NCBI GenBank assembly: GCA_030627905.1
Contig: DAOVRZ010000065.1
Location: 1-32,285 of the forward strand
Direction of reading: 5' to 3'
DNA from: JAGMES01 sp023128035
GTDB lineage: Bacteria; Bacillota; Halanaerobiia; DY22613
DNA: 32,285 bases
Shown here: positions 1 to 7,726 of the stretch, one piece after another
How the letters are laid out: each line of letters starts with the position of its first letter
Numbering within the stretch: the stretch's first letter is position 1
Made by a program: the position numbers and the translations under genes
The notes under the pieces: generated by a model
Databases searched by the model: none
What the model was told of the DNA's origin: nothing
The model's input: only the letters and a program-made list of their open reading frames with translations

Positions 1-301
1 ATATGTATTTTCGGTGTTTGACTTCAGGACACTAGAAGTCGGTCTTCCTCAATACTCATAGAGCCATAAGCTGATGGATACACTCATGGGTATGTCTTTA
101 CCTTTCATACTAACCTGGTTCATCATGCAAAGCTACTTTCGCAACTCACATTCACCCTGGCTTGAAAGCAATAAAAGAGCTTATAGCTAAATATTTGTAT
201 CCACATATAGCTATAATTGTCTATGATTTTAACTACTATTTTATTGCTCCCTATTATATCCTGAATATTATTTCGCTTTCCGATAGAAAATACCTTTATC
301 T
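1..301. other. gene-free left edge with one small hairpin
   Basis: No convincing gene is seen. A 6-bp inverted repeat (GACTTC at 20-25, GAAGTC at 35-40) encloses a 9-nt loop. Open stretches exist on both strands, but none has a ribosome binding site plus start codon or a recognisable domain. The region lies downstream of the TPR gene and may hold the decayed end of a mobile element continuing to the left; this is a guess from its lack of coding and its hairpin. Confidence 0.4.
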
Positions 302-2662
302 TTACTCAAAAACTTTCGTTTTCCAAAATATTTTTTGAATAAGCTGATCTAAATCTATAGAAACTCTCGCAATATTACTACCAGCATAATGATTTTGAAT
401 AGCTTTAAAATACGTTTGAGCCTCACTAGACTCATCCTTCAGTGATAACGTAATCCCTAAATAAAAGTTTCCCTTTTTAAAATATCGATCCAAATTAACT
501 GCTTTCTTAAAATTAACCACAGCTTTGTTTAAATTTCCTGCCATAAAAGCATCCATTCCTTCATTAAATGCTTTTTCTGCTTCTAGAGGAGTGTTTTCTT
601 CTTCTAGTTTCAGAGAGTGGATTTCCGGAAAATAACCAAAAAATTTCCCCATTATTTTTTGTTCTTCTACATTTAAAATTTCTTTTACCTGTTTTAACTC
701 ATGATCAAATTTACTAGACATTTCTCCTTTAAGCCCTTTTACGACAGTTAGATAAAGATATGATTTAACATTATCTCCATCCAAAAGATTAGCCTCTTCC
801 CAATATCTTATTGCTTTATCTAGATTGCCTTCTTTCAACTCATTAAGCCCCAAATATTGACCAACAATACTACTTGGCTTGTTGGAATAAGCCTTTTCAA
901 AAAAATCAATTGCTAAATAATAATCTTTAGTAAGATACATAAGCCCCATCTCTTCATAAATTCGGGAAAGACCGGGCGTTAAGCTCCGGTCCCCCAATAG
1001 TTGAAAGCGTTCAACCGCTTGTTTGAAGATTTCTTCTGCATCCTCAACTAAATTATATTCTAAAAGCATTTTACCAACTTTAATATATGTGTATACATTA
1101 GATTCTTCATATTGAAGTGCCTGATACCAATAACTCTTAGCAGTCTCCTTTTCCCCTAACTGCCAAAGAACACGCCCCATTTTAATTGAGAGGTCTGTAT
1201 TTCTAGGGTTCATTTGAAGAGATTGCTCATAAGCTATAAGAGTATTCTCCATCTGACCATGACGAAGATAAAAATCACCCAACTGAAGATAATTCCACCA
1301 ATTCTCCTGAACTTTTACTGCATTCAATAGAACAACTAAAGCTTCATCATATTTGTTACTTTCTTCATAATATCGAGCCAATTTTACAAAAGGAAGACTC
1401 TCGTCTGGCTCCATCTCCTGTGCTACTAAATACTGTTCAAGAGCTTTATTATAATCCTCATCCTGCACATATAAATCTCCTAAATAAATTCTATATTGAT
1501 AACGCCTGGAGCCAATTTGAACCAATTTCTCTCCAGCCTGAATTGCCTTTTTCAACATCCTTTCATCATCTCTACTGGCATTTCGATAATTCCAGAATAA
1601 ACGCTCCCAATAGTTGATATTATCTTCTTCTAACTTAACAGCATATTCATAAGATTCCTGAGCAAGCATCGGATTATTAAGACTGGTATATAAATTGCCT
1701 AAGAAGAAATAATTTTCGCCTCTCTCTCTCTCTTCTAAAACCGCTTGTATTTGAAGAATGGCTTCCTGATATTTTCCTAATTTTTCATAAATTTGAGCCA
1801 TTTCTTCACGATATTCTACCTTAGAATTAAGAGTAAAAGCTTTATCCAATTCTTCCAGAGCATTATCCCAAAACTGTTGTTCTTCATACAATTGAGCCAG
1901 TTTAAAATGTAATTCATCCTGATCTGGTTTATCTAATATTTTATCCTTTAAATCTTTCACTTTATTGTTCCAGTAATCAGGTAATGTACTCGCAAAACCA
2001 TCAACCCCCTGATTTATCTTCCAATTTAGATAAACCATCTCCATTAGTTTCTTATCTTTCTCACCAAATACCTGAATCGTTTCAGGTAAAAGAATTCCTG
2101 CAGAATATTCTTTCCAGTTAGCATAAATAATAGTTGACATAACTCGTCCTGACGTGTTGAATATCTGTATTTTAGTAATCACATTTTTGTTTTTATCATA
2201 AGTAATGTTTTGAATGATAAAACCATTATTTAGTTCAAAAATAGTTTCTCCATTCTTTTCATCGATCAATTTAATCTCATAGTCATCTTCAATCCGTTGC
2301 AAGGGTTCAATTAATGATGACTTTCGTTGAATTGGCAAAGCGTATTGTACCAAAGAAAAATCTGGTGGTAGATAAAACCATGGAATTGCTCTTAATTTTA
2401 GTCCTTCTTCTGTTCCTTTTAACTGCCAGAAAGTATGCTGTGTACTTACATCAGCTCTAGGACCATCTTTCAAAATTCCAGTCTGATAAGTCAAAATGGT
2501 ATCATCAATATATATTTTAGTTAAAATCTCACCTTGAAAATCTTCAACCAGATGAATTTGCTTTAGAACATTTTTCAAATCGGCTGATTCCTCAACAGCA
2601 TAAACTTGACTTGCAAAAATCAATAACAGAAAACAACAAAAAATCCCCATCCTCTTAAACAC
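302..2662 (-). CDS. exported TPR-repeat protein with LolA-like N-terminal domain
   Basis: Encodes about 787 residues. A hydrophobic export signal (GIFCCFLLLIFASQVYA) is followed by a roughly 200-residue beta-rich region that reads like the LolA/RseB/outer-membrane-lipoprotein-sorting fold (charged strands, hydrophobic WFYLPPDF stretch). The rest is a long array of tetratricopeptide repeats (for example DELHFKLAQLYEEQQFWDNA and PRNTDLSIKMGRVLWQLGEK). The protein is probably secreted or periplasmic and acts as a scaffold in envelope assembly; the TPR part is seen, the LolA-like part is inference. The GTG at 2662 is chosen because AGGAGG lies 9 nt upstream, whereas the next ATG (2650) is 21 nt away. 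That ribosome binding site lies inside the last codons of the upstream amidohydrolase, which stops 4 nt before, so the two genes are probably translationally coupled. Confidence 0.75.
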   Translation of the reverse strand: MFKRMGIFCCFLLLIFASQVYAVEESADLKNVLKQIHLVEDFQGEILTKIYIDDTILTYQTGILKDGPRADVSTQHTFWQLKGTEEGLKLRAIPWFYLPPDFSLVQYALPIQRKSSLIEPLQRIEDDYEIKLIDEKNGETIFELNNGFIIQNITYDKNKNVITKIQIFNTSGRVMSTIIYANWKEYSAGILLPETIQVFGEKDKKLMEMVYLNWKINQGVDGFASTLPDYWNNKVKDLKDKILDKPDQDELHFKLAQLYEEQQFWDNALEELDKAFTLNSKVEYREEMAQIYEKLGKYQEAILQIQAVLEERERGENYFFLGNLYTSLNNPMLAQESYEYAVKLEEDNINYWERLFWNYRNASRDDERMLKKAIQAGEKLVQIGSRRYQYRIYLGDLYVQDEDYNKALEQYLVAQEMEPDESLPFVKLARYYEESNKYDEALVVLLNAVKVQENWWNYLQLGDFYLRHGQMENTLIAYEQSLQMNPRNTDLSIKMGRVLWQLGEKETAKSYWYQALQYEESNVYTYIKVGKMLLEYNLVEDAEEIFKQAVERFQLLGDRSLTPGLSRIYEEMGLMYLTKDYYLAIDFFEKAYSNKPSSIVGQYLGLNELKEGNLDKAIRYWEEANLLDGDNVKSYLYLTVVKGLKGEMSSKFDHELKQVKEILNVEEQKIMGKFFGYFPEIHSLKLEEENTPLEAEKAFNEGMDAFMAGNLNKAVVNFKKAVNLDRYFKKGNFYLGITLSLKDESSEAQTYFKAIQNHYAGSNIARVSIDLDQLIQKIFWKTKVFE

Positions 2663-2666
2663 TACA

Positions 2667-3860
2667 TTATACCTCCTTAGTAAAGGAATAAGCAAAAACA
2701 AGATTACAGAAGGTCATCACTCCTGAAATCAATGCTTTCTCATCCATATTAAACTTAGGATTATGGAGCGGATAGCTAGTTTCTGGACCACTACTACAAC
2801 CGAGATGAATAAATGTTCCTGGTACCTTCTCCAAAAAATAGGCAAAATCTTCACCCGCCATCACAGGTTCTTTAATTACATTAACCTTCTCAAGACCTAA
2901 TACTTTTTCTCCCACCTCTTTTACTAAGTTAACCATCTTATCATCATTGATAATGGGTGGATAAAGCTGTTTATACTCTAATTCATAATCTGCACCAAAA
3001 GCAGTCGTTACCCCTTTAATGATCTCTTCCATCTTCCTTGGAATCTCATCTCTTAAATCCGGACATAGTGTTCGTACTGTTCCAGTCATCTTTACTTCAT
3101 CAGCGATCACGTTATCACGATATCCACCATTGATTGTTCCGATACTTACAACCACAGGTTGGGTTGGGGTAATTTGACGGCTTACAATCTGTTGTAAAGC
3201 ACTAATAACCTGAGCAGAGACTGCAATTGCATCTACAGTTTCATGAGGGGCCGAACCATGCCCACCTTTTCCTTTAATCTTTAAGATAAAATGATCAGGT
3301 GCTGCCATCATTGCTCCATATTTTAAAACAATTGTCCCTGATTGATAACCTGGCCAAAGATGAATCCCAAAAATAGCATCTACTTTTGGATCAAGCACTC
3401 CTTCTTCAATCATAGGTTGAGCCCCGCCTAACCCTTCTTCAGCAGGTTGAAAGATAAATTTAACAGTTCCCTTTAATTGTGAACGCAATTGACTTAAAAT
3501 TTTTGCAGTTCCAAGTAACATAGCCATATGACCATCATGTCCACAAGCATGCATCTTACCTGAAACTTTCGATGCATATTCCACCCCAGTCTTTTCAATA
3601 ATAGGAAGAGCATCCATATCTGCTCTTAAAGCAATAACTGGCCCTGGTAGGTCTCCTTTCAAAATACCCACAACTCCAGTCCTTGCTATACCAGTCTCAA
3701 CATCCAGACCAAGTCTAGTTAAATAATCAGCTACCTTTTTAGCAGTTTCTACCTCTTCAAACCCAAGTTCAGGGTTTTGATGAAACTCCCTGCGTAAGGA
3801 AATAACCTCATCTTCAATCTTTTCTGCTAAATTCGTAATTTCCTTATGAATTTTTTCCAC
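2667..3860 (-). CDS. M20 family metallo-amidohydrolase (N-acyl amino acid / hippurate hydrolase type)
   Basis: A zinc-type peptidase/deacylase of about 397 residues, the usual length for the M20D amidohydrolases that remove acyl groups from amino acids. Metal and catalytic motifs are visible: MHACGHDGH (about residues 103-111), QPAEEG with the paired glutamates near 141-142, GIHLWPG near 165-171, and a C-terminal YPLHNPKF. The GTG at 3860 is chosen over an upstream ATG because AAAGGGGGAAAAG sits directly before it and family members begin near this point. The exact substrate cannot be read from sequence; neighbours do not help beyond coupling to the exported TPR gene. The upstream leader contains repeat element A (3932-4068). 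Confidence 0.85.
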   Translation of the reverse strand: MEKIHKEITNLAEKIEDEVISLRREFHQNPELGFEEVETAKKVADYLTRLGLDVETGIARTGVVGILKGDLPGPVIALRADMDALPIIEKTGVEYASKVSGKMHACGHDGHMAMLLGTAKILSQLRSQLKGTVKFIFQPAEEGLGGAQPMIEEGVLDPKVDAIFGIHLWPGYQSGTIVLKYGAMMAAPDHFILKIKGKGGHGSAPHETVDAIAVSAQVISALQQIVSRQITPTQPVVVSIGTINGGYRDNVIADEVKMTGTVRTLCPDLRDEIPRKMEEIIKGVTTAFGADYELEYKQLYPPIINDDKMVNLVKEVGEKVLGLEKVNVIKEPVMAGEDFAYFLEKVPGTFIHLGCSSGPETSYPLHNPKFNMDEKALISGVMTFCNLVFAYSFTKEV

Positions 3861-3931
3861 ACCTTTTCCCCCTTTGTCAACCCTATTTAAAATGCAGGTC
3901 TGATCTAACCTACTTAAATGCATCAAAAGCC

Positions 3932-4068
3932 GAAATATTAACAAGTTATTATTTCTTAAGTTTTAACGACTTCAGAAGAAGATCTGAACTCGCACTGAAG
4001 TTTTGATTTTTATGAAACATTCTACCCCCATCCTAGAGGAGAGGGACTTCATCTTCTGAAATGTCGTT
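3932..4068 (-). repeat. dispersed structured repeat, copy A
   Basis: Read on the minus strand, this is a diverged copy of elements B (13395-13539) and C (24691-24854). It has inner inverted ends (AACGACTTCAGAAG at 3965-3978, CTTCTGAAATGTCGTT at 4053-4068), a core with a C-run and a G-run, an ACTTCAGTG motif, and an outer hairpin (arms 3932-3942 and 3945-3955, 10 of 11 pairs). It lies between mazF and the amidohydrolase start. No ORF is present inside. Confidence 0.7.
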
Positions 4069-4140
4069 AAAATTCAACAAAATTTAATCTTAACTTATAC
4101 TATTCTAAATCTTTTACGTTTCTCCTGTTTCTTCAAAAAA

Positions 4141-4166
4141 AAGACTCTCCAATTAAGGAGAGTTCT
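4141..4166 (-). terminator. intrinsic terminator of mazEF
   Basis: On the minus strand an 8-bp GC-containing stem (arms 4143-4150 and 4157-4164, loop AATTAA) is followed by a run of eight T residues. It begins a few nt after the mazF stop. Confidence 0.85.
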
Positions 4167-4170
4167 TTAC

Positions 4171-4521
4171 CTAGAGATCGATAAGTCCCAGACTTACTTC
4201 CAATGCTTCATTAACACGATCAATAATATCCTGTTCTAGATGGGTTACCTGTCGTTGTAATCTTCTTTTATCAATTGTCCGAATCTGCTCCAACAATATA
4301 ACCGAATCCTTTTCAAGATTGCTATCTTTTGCTTTGATTTCAACATGGGTAGGTAGTTTCGCTTTATCAATTTTTGAAGTAATAGCTGCTACAATTACAG
4401 TTGGACTATATTTGTTCCCAATATCATTCTGTATTACTAAAACTGGCCGTATACCGCCTTGTTCAGAACCCACGACTGGATTTAAATCCGCATAATAAAC
4501 ATCTCCACGTTTTATCGACAC
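4171..4521 (-). CDS. mazF: MazF/EndoA-type mRNA endoribonuclease toxin
   Basis: Encodes 116 residues, exactly the usual length of the Firmicute EndoA/MazF toxins that cut mRNA at short sequence motifs. The family core is intact: IKRGDVYYADLNPVVGSEQG at the start, R25 in GGIRPVLV and T48 in AAITSK (the catalytic pair known in B. subtilis MazF), and LLEQIRT near residue 80. The GTG at 4521 is chosen because it lies 1 nt after the antitoxin stop, has GGAG 10 nt upstream and gives the conserved x-IKRGD start; upstream starts would overlap the antitoxin. It forms a two-gene operon with mazE and ends at the terminator at 4141-4166. Confidence 0.95.
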   Translation of the reverse strand: MSIKRGDVYYADLNPVVGSEQGGIRPVLVIQNDIGNKYSPTVIVAAITSKIDKAKLPTHVEIKAKDSNLEKDSVILLEQIRTIDKRRLQRQVTHLEQDIIDRVNEALEVSLGLIDL

Positions 4522-4522
4522 A

Positions 4523-4798
4523 TCACTCACACTCCGCAAGATTTTCCTCATAAACTATTATAGATTTTTCATCAGCAATTAGACCTTTATTGGCCAGTTC
4601 AAGATTGATTGCACCCATCGCTATATAACCTTTTTTCATCTTTTCTCTAAGCTCTTTCCTTTGACGCTCAGCAATATATAATTGCATTGCTTCACGAATA
4701 AATTGACTTCGATTTCCATTCTCTTTTTTTACTATCCCATCAACTTCTTGGAGCAGACTATTCGGTAAACTTATCATAACACGCTTTAAAGTCCCCAA
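4523..4798 (-). CDS. mazE: MazE/EndoAI-type ribbon-helix-helix antitoxin
   Basis: About 91 residues. The N-terminal half is a CopG/ribbon-helix-helix DNA-binding domain (KRVMISLPNSLLQEVDGIV followed by RSQFIREAMQLYI). The C-terminal half carries the toxin-binding tail (MKKGYIAMGAINLELA), matching the EndoAI tail that wraps around EndoA in Bacillus. It neutralises MazF and probably represses its own promoter. The TTG at 4798 is chosen because GGGGGTGG lies 6 nt upstream; an earlier TTG at 4816 lacks a site. In many Firmicutes this pair follows alr directly, but here it is separated from alr by the helicase and the small ORF at 5011-5151. Confidence 0.92.
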   Translation of the reverse strand: MGTLKRVMISLPNSLLQEVDGIVKKENGNRSQFIREAMQLYIAERQRKELREKMKKGYIAMGAINLELANKGLIADEKSIIVYEENLAECE

Positions 4799-4846
4799 TT
4801 GAAACCACCCCCACAAAAGAGTAAAAAAATTACTTTCTATATATCC

Positions 4847-4876
4847 ATTATATACTTTTATCTATATTATTGTCAA
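4847..4876 (-). promoter_or_regulatory. sigma-A promoter of mazEF
   Basis: On the minus strand TTGACA (4871-4876) and TATAAT (4847-4852) are separated by 18 nt, about 50 nt upstream of the mazE start. Both hexamers match consensus. Confidence 0.8.
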
Positions 4877-4980
4877 TATCATTGCTGATTATCTTTTCAA
4901 TCTTTTCTTTCATTATTGTCATTAGTTTCTTACCTTTATTATAGTTTCCACATTACCAATTAATCTATACATTTAATTAA

Positions 4981-5005
4981 AAAAAGAGACGAATTACTCG
5001 TCTCA
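4981..5005 (-). terminator. terminator of the 46-codon MazE-tail ORF
   Basis: On the minus strand the stem GAGACGA / TCGTCTC with loop GTAAT is followed by seven T residues. It starts only a few nt after the stop codon at 5011, which supports transcription of that small ORF as a separate unit from mazEF. Confidence 0.85.
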
Positions 5006-5010
5006 TACAT

Positions 5011-5151
5011 CTAATTGCAGTACATCCCCGCCAATTCTAAATTCAATTCAGCCATTTCCAGATAGCCTGACCGCATTTCTTGGCGGAGTTTGTCCTTATA
5101 TTGAGTTGTATATTTCTTTCTATATGCTTCTCTCTTTTCTTTTTTGCACAT
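5011..5151 (-). CDS. small ORF resembling only the toxin-binding tail of MazE
   Basis: Encodes 46 residues, starting at ATG 5151 with GAGGTG 6 nt upstream. Residues 21-41 (KLRQEMRSGYLEMAELNLEL and A) align with the MazE tail in this window (LREKMKKGYIAMGAINLELA) with about half the positions identical, including M, GY, M and NLELA. The ribbon-helix-helix DNA-binding domain is absent; the first 20 residues are lysine/arginine-rich instead. The ORF has its own terminator and lies directly upstream of mazEF on the same strand. It could bind MazF without binding DNA, or it could be the surviving C-terminal half of a broken mazE copy (see 7581-7706). The similarity is seen; function is inference. 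Confidence 0.7.
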   Translation of the reverse strand: MCKKEKREAYRKKYTTQYKDKLRQEMRSGYLEMAELNLELAGMYCN

Positions 5152-5182
5152 TCTCTTCACCTCAATACACCAATTTCAGGCT

Positions 5183-5219
5183 ATAGTATATATAAATCAA
5201 CCTCGTGTATATATACTAT
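5183..5219 (-). promoter_or_regulatory. 12-bp perfect inverted repeat upstream of the MazE-tail ORF
   Basis: ATAGTATATATA (5183-5194) and TATATATACTAT (5208-5219) flank a 13-nt spacer, centred about 50 nt upstream of the ATG at 5151. It could be an operator or a 5' leader hairpin. No consensus -35 was found with it. Confidence 0.45.
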
Positions 5220-5281
5220 TCTCTATACTTTGATATTTTCCTGCCCATTCCAGACTAAATTATTCTGGTAAATAAAGACGA

Positions 5282-7459
5282 TTATAAAGTATATACTTTG
5301 CCCCTTTGTCGGATACTAGCCAACAATTTTTGATATATCGGATGAGAAGATAAAGTATTGAGATTACCAATAATAATACATTTTTCTTTAGATCGAGTTA
5401 AAGCAGTAATCAGATGAGATACAGATCCAGTCTTACCCAAATAACCTGTAGAATTACTATGAACTAATGAAATAATTACCAAGTTTTTTTCACAACCACA
5501 AATCTCATCAATAGTATATACTCCCGAAAAATCAATCTTATTACTATTCAAAGTTTGGCGAATCATCTGAGCCTGTGCAGAATAAAAAGTCAAAACCGCT
5601 GTTTTATCACTCATTATTTCAAGATCCACACTTGATTCAAAAAATTCACAAATCAAATCCACTTCAAAAAGATTATAATATTCTTCACCCATCGGCACCT
5701 CTTCAATGGGAATATTAGAAGTATCTATAAATACAACAGAAGCAACATCTTCTAACACCTCGCTAGATGGACCACATTTCCAGTCAGTTAACACTAGTGA
5801 AGATTCTGGATGAAATTCCAGACTTGTTCCTAAAGAAAAAACCTCTCCCAAACAACGCCAAGTAGATAGATTTACTCGATGCTGAGTCTGTAATATACCA
5901 ATCCATTCATCATCCAACTCTTCTAAAAAACGATGAAATAAAGACTTATCTAATCCTCCCATTTTAGCTTCTAAATTGAAAACTTTAGGTCCAATCTGTT
6001 TCTCATCACCTAAAAGAATAACCTTCTTTGCCTTCAAAAAGACAGGTAAGATTTCAGGTTCACTGATCATATGAGCATCATCGATAACTATAAAATCAAA
6101 CTTTTCCCTTAAAAAAATAGCTTCTTCATGAGTTCCACAGATCAAATCGTGCTCTTTTAAAAGACGTGTCCATATTTTATTTTGATGGTTACGTACTTCA
6201 CTTAATTTTTTATCAATTCTACGCTGTAGTTTAATCCAATCAGCCATTTCTCGCATATGATAGCTAGGAATATCAGCATAACTTTGACCGTTTTCACCTT
6301 TTGCCAATATCTCTGCATAAGATACTTTCTTTATATATTCACTTTTAGGATGGGCCAGTTCATCACGCCTTTTCATTAACTTTTGAACTGCTTTTAAAAG
6401 ATGTTGGATAGAATTATACTCAGGTTGCATTTTCAAACTCAATTCATCTAATTTTAAAACTTTTAAACCCAATTTTGTCAAAGTCTCTGCAAGACGATCT
6501 CTAGACATAGGAGATGTTCCTACAGCCAAAACAGAATAACCACTTTTTAAATGTTGGAGTAAAATTTCAGCACCAACAGTCGTTTTCCCTGTTCCAGCAT
6601 CACCCTGAATTAAGAAAATATCTTTTGCTTTCAGTGCTTTTTTTAAAATTTTCAGCTGATCATCATCTAAATATGAGATATCCCCTGTAATTCTTTTTTC
6701 ACTCAATTCTGGTTCTTCTGTTCCCAATAAAATTGCCACTAGTCTATCAATTGGATTTACGTAGGATAAACTTTTCAAAGTACATAGAGCTTGTTGAAAA
6801 GTTTGATCATGTGCATAAAGATCGATTCTTATGTCATTACCATAAACATAATCTAAAGGTTCCCATTCAAAACGAATAGTAATAGCTGTCGGTTCAATCT
6901 GTGTCACTATTCCACGAAGATTTCTTTCAGCTAATGGCTCACCAGTACTTACAATTATCAAATCACCAATCATAAACTCATTCAGCGGAAGTTCATCATC
7001 AGTTTCTTCTAAAGTAAATCTCATATGATAGACGTTTTCAACAGGAAAACCAGATGCTTTTCCATTTAATTTTAGTAAAGCTCGTCCAGCTGTCTGGCGT
7101 TCCAGACCGTTCATATGACGAATCTCCAAGCGATTTTTCACTAATGCCTCTTGTCTTTCCTGATAAAGTAAATTTTTGAATTTATTGATATAGTTTTTTA
7201 AGTTTATCTTCTGTAATTCCTGATTATCCTTCATAGCAATTTCTATATCGGCACCTGAAATCTGTCTTTGATTCATCATTTCCATCACAATTTCTACTAC
7301 TTCTTCATCAATTTGAACAAATGCTCTTCCGCGTTTTCTATTAATACGAATTTTACCAATTCGTGAACCGTCAATCTGTGCTTCATTCGCAAAAGCTCCC
7401 ACAATATCTCCCGCTCTTACGTATTGTGGCAACTTATCCACTATTATTTCCACTTTCAT
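5282..7459 (-). CDS. SF1 helicase (UPF1/IGHMBP2 type) with N-terminal DbpA-like RNA-binding domain
   Basis: 725 residues. Residues 1-76 match the C-terminal RNA-binding domain of DbpA/CsdA DEAD-box helicases (AGDIVGAFANEAQIDGSRIG, then IRINRKRGRAFVQI and QRQISGADIEI). The rest is a superfamily 1B motor: Walker A GDAGTGKT (286-293), motif II VIDDAH (458-463), motif III GDEKQIGP (484-491), motif QTQHR (524-528), and motif VI ALTRSK (686-691). Motif V reads DEICGCEKN where relatives usually have a GFQGxExD-like sequence, so it is diverged. It probably unwinds RNA or RNA-DNA structures in the cytoplasm. It is a monocistronic gene with its own strong promoter (7532-7560). A DNA helicase role cannot be excluded. 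Confidence 0.85.
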   Translation of the reverse strand: MKVEIIVDKLPQYVRAGDIVGAFANEAQIDGSRIGKIRINRKRGRAFVQIDEEVVEIVMEMMNQRQISGADIEIAMKDNQELQKINLKNYINKFKNLLYQERQEALVKNRLEIRHMNGLERQTAGRALLKLNGKASGFPVENVYHMRFTLEETDDELPLNEFMIGDLIIVSTGEPLAERNLRGIVTQIEPTAITIRFEWEPLDYVYGNDIRIDLYAHDQTFQQALCTLKSLSYVNPIDRLVAILLGTEEPELSEKRITGDISYLDDDQLKILKKALKAKDIFLIQGDAGTGKTTVGAEILLQHLKSGYSVLAVGTSPMSRDRLAETLTKLGLKVLKLDELSLKMQPEYNSIQHLLKAVQKLMKRRDELAHPKSEYIKKVSYAEILAKGENGQSYADIPSYHMREMADWIKLQRRIDKKLSEVRNHQNKIWTRLLKEHDLICGTHEEAIFLREKFDFIVIDDAHMISEPEILPVFLKAKKVILLGDEKQIGPKVFNLEAKMGGLDKSLFHRFLEELDDEWIGILQTQHRVNLSTWRCLGEVFSLGTSLEFHPESSLVLTDWKCGPSSEVLEDVASVVFIDTSNIPIEEVPMGEEYYNLFEVDLICEFFESSVDLEIMSDKTAVLTFYSAQAQMIRQTLNSNKIDFSGVYTIDEICGCEKNLVIISLVHSNSTGYLGKTGSVSHLITALTRSKEKCIIIGNLNTLSSHPIYQKLLASIRQRGKVYTL

Positions 7460-7501
7460 TATAGTTCAACCCCTTACAAATTTTAACACCAACAACAAAT
7501 G

Positions 7502-7521
7502 AAAAACCCTCCCTACGAGGG
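7502..7521 (-). terminator. terminator-like hairpin in the helicase leader
   Basis: On the minus strand CCCTC-GTAGG-GAGGG is followed by TTTTT. It begins only a few nt after the expected start of the helicase transcript. It may end read-through from alr, or attenuate the helicase transcript. Confidence 0.6.
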
Positions 7522-7531
7522 CTATATACAC

Positions 7532-7560
7532 AGTATATCAAAAAATACAACGACCGTCAA
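7532..7560 (-). promoter_or_regulatory. sigma-A promoter of the helicase
   Basis: On the minus strand TTGACG (7555-7560) and TATACT (7532-7537) are separated by exactly 17 nt, about 70 nt upstream of the helicase ATG. The predicted start is near 7525. Confidence 0.85.
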
Positions 7561-7580
7561 AGTTAACAGTTCAATTCCAT

Positions 7581-7706
7581 CTATTGATTCCTTCTTATTT
7601 CAGCGTTTATCAAAGCCATGCTACCTCCTTAAGTATTAATGCTTTTTCCATTATCTTTATAAATATGATCTATTTCTTCAACATTTCCCGGGAAATGTCG
7701 ACTCAC
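7581..7706 (-). pseudogene. possible relic of a MazE-like N-terminal (ribbon-helix-helix) half
   Basis: One reading frame right after alr gives VSRHFPGNVEEIDHIYKDNG, then an in-frame TAA (7629-7631), then MALINAEIRRNQ and a stop. Against MazE in this window (LPNSLLQEVDGIVKKENGNR, then AMQLYIAERQR) the pattern FP..VEEIDxIxKxNG...M.L..AE..R lines up in the right order and spacing. This is also the canonical position of mazE behind alr in Firmicutes. The second part has a perfect AAGGAGG 4 nt before its ATG (7619), so it could instead be a 12-residue leader ORF. Short similarity only; chance is possible. Confidence 0.35.
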
Positions 7707-7726
7707 ATCATCAATAATTTGCCCAA

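Noticed and set aside
170..348. Plus-strand open frame of about 60 codons (HPGLKAIKELIAKYLY...)
   Set aside because: No start codon or ribosome binding site and it runs into the 3' end of the TPR gene on the other strand.
3861..3944. N-terminal extension of the amidohydrolase from an ATG at 3944
   Set aside because: The extension overlaps repeat element A, has no ribosome binding site, and a GTG at 3860 with a strong site fits family length.
4523..4551. mazF start inside mazE (overlapping frames)
   Set aside because: No suitable ribosome binding site; the GTG at 4521 gives the canonical 116-residue EndoA.
4855..4935. 24-codon minus-strand ORF (MTIMKEKIEKII...) upstream of the mazEF promoter
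   Set aside because: Weak ribosome binding site, AT-rich low-complexity codons, no similarity; it overlaps the consensus mazEF promoter.
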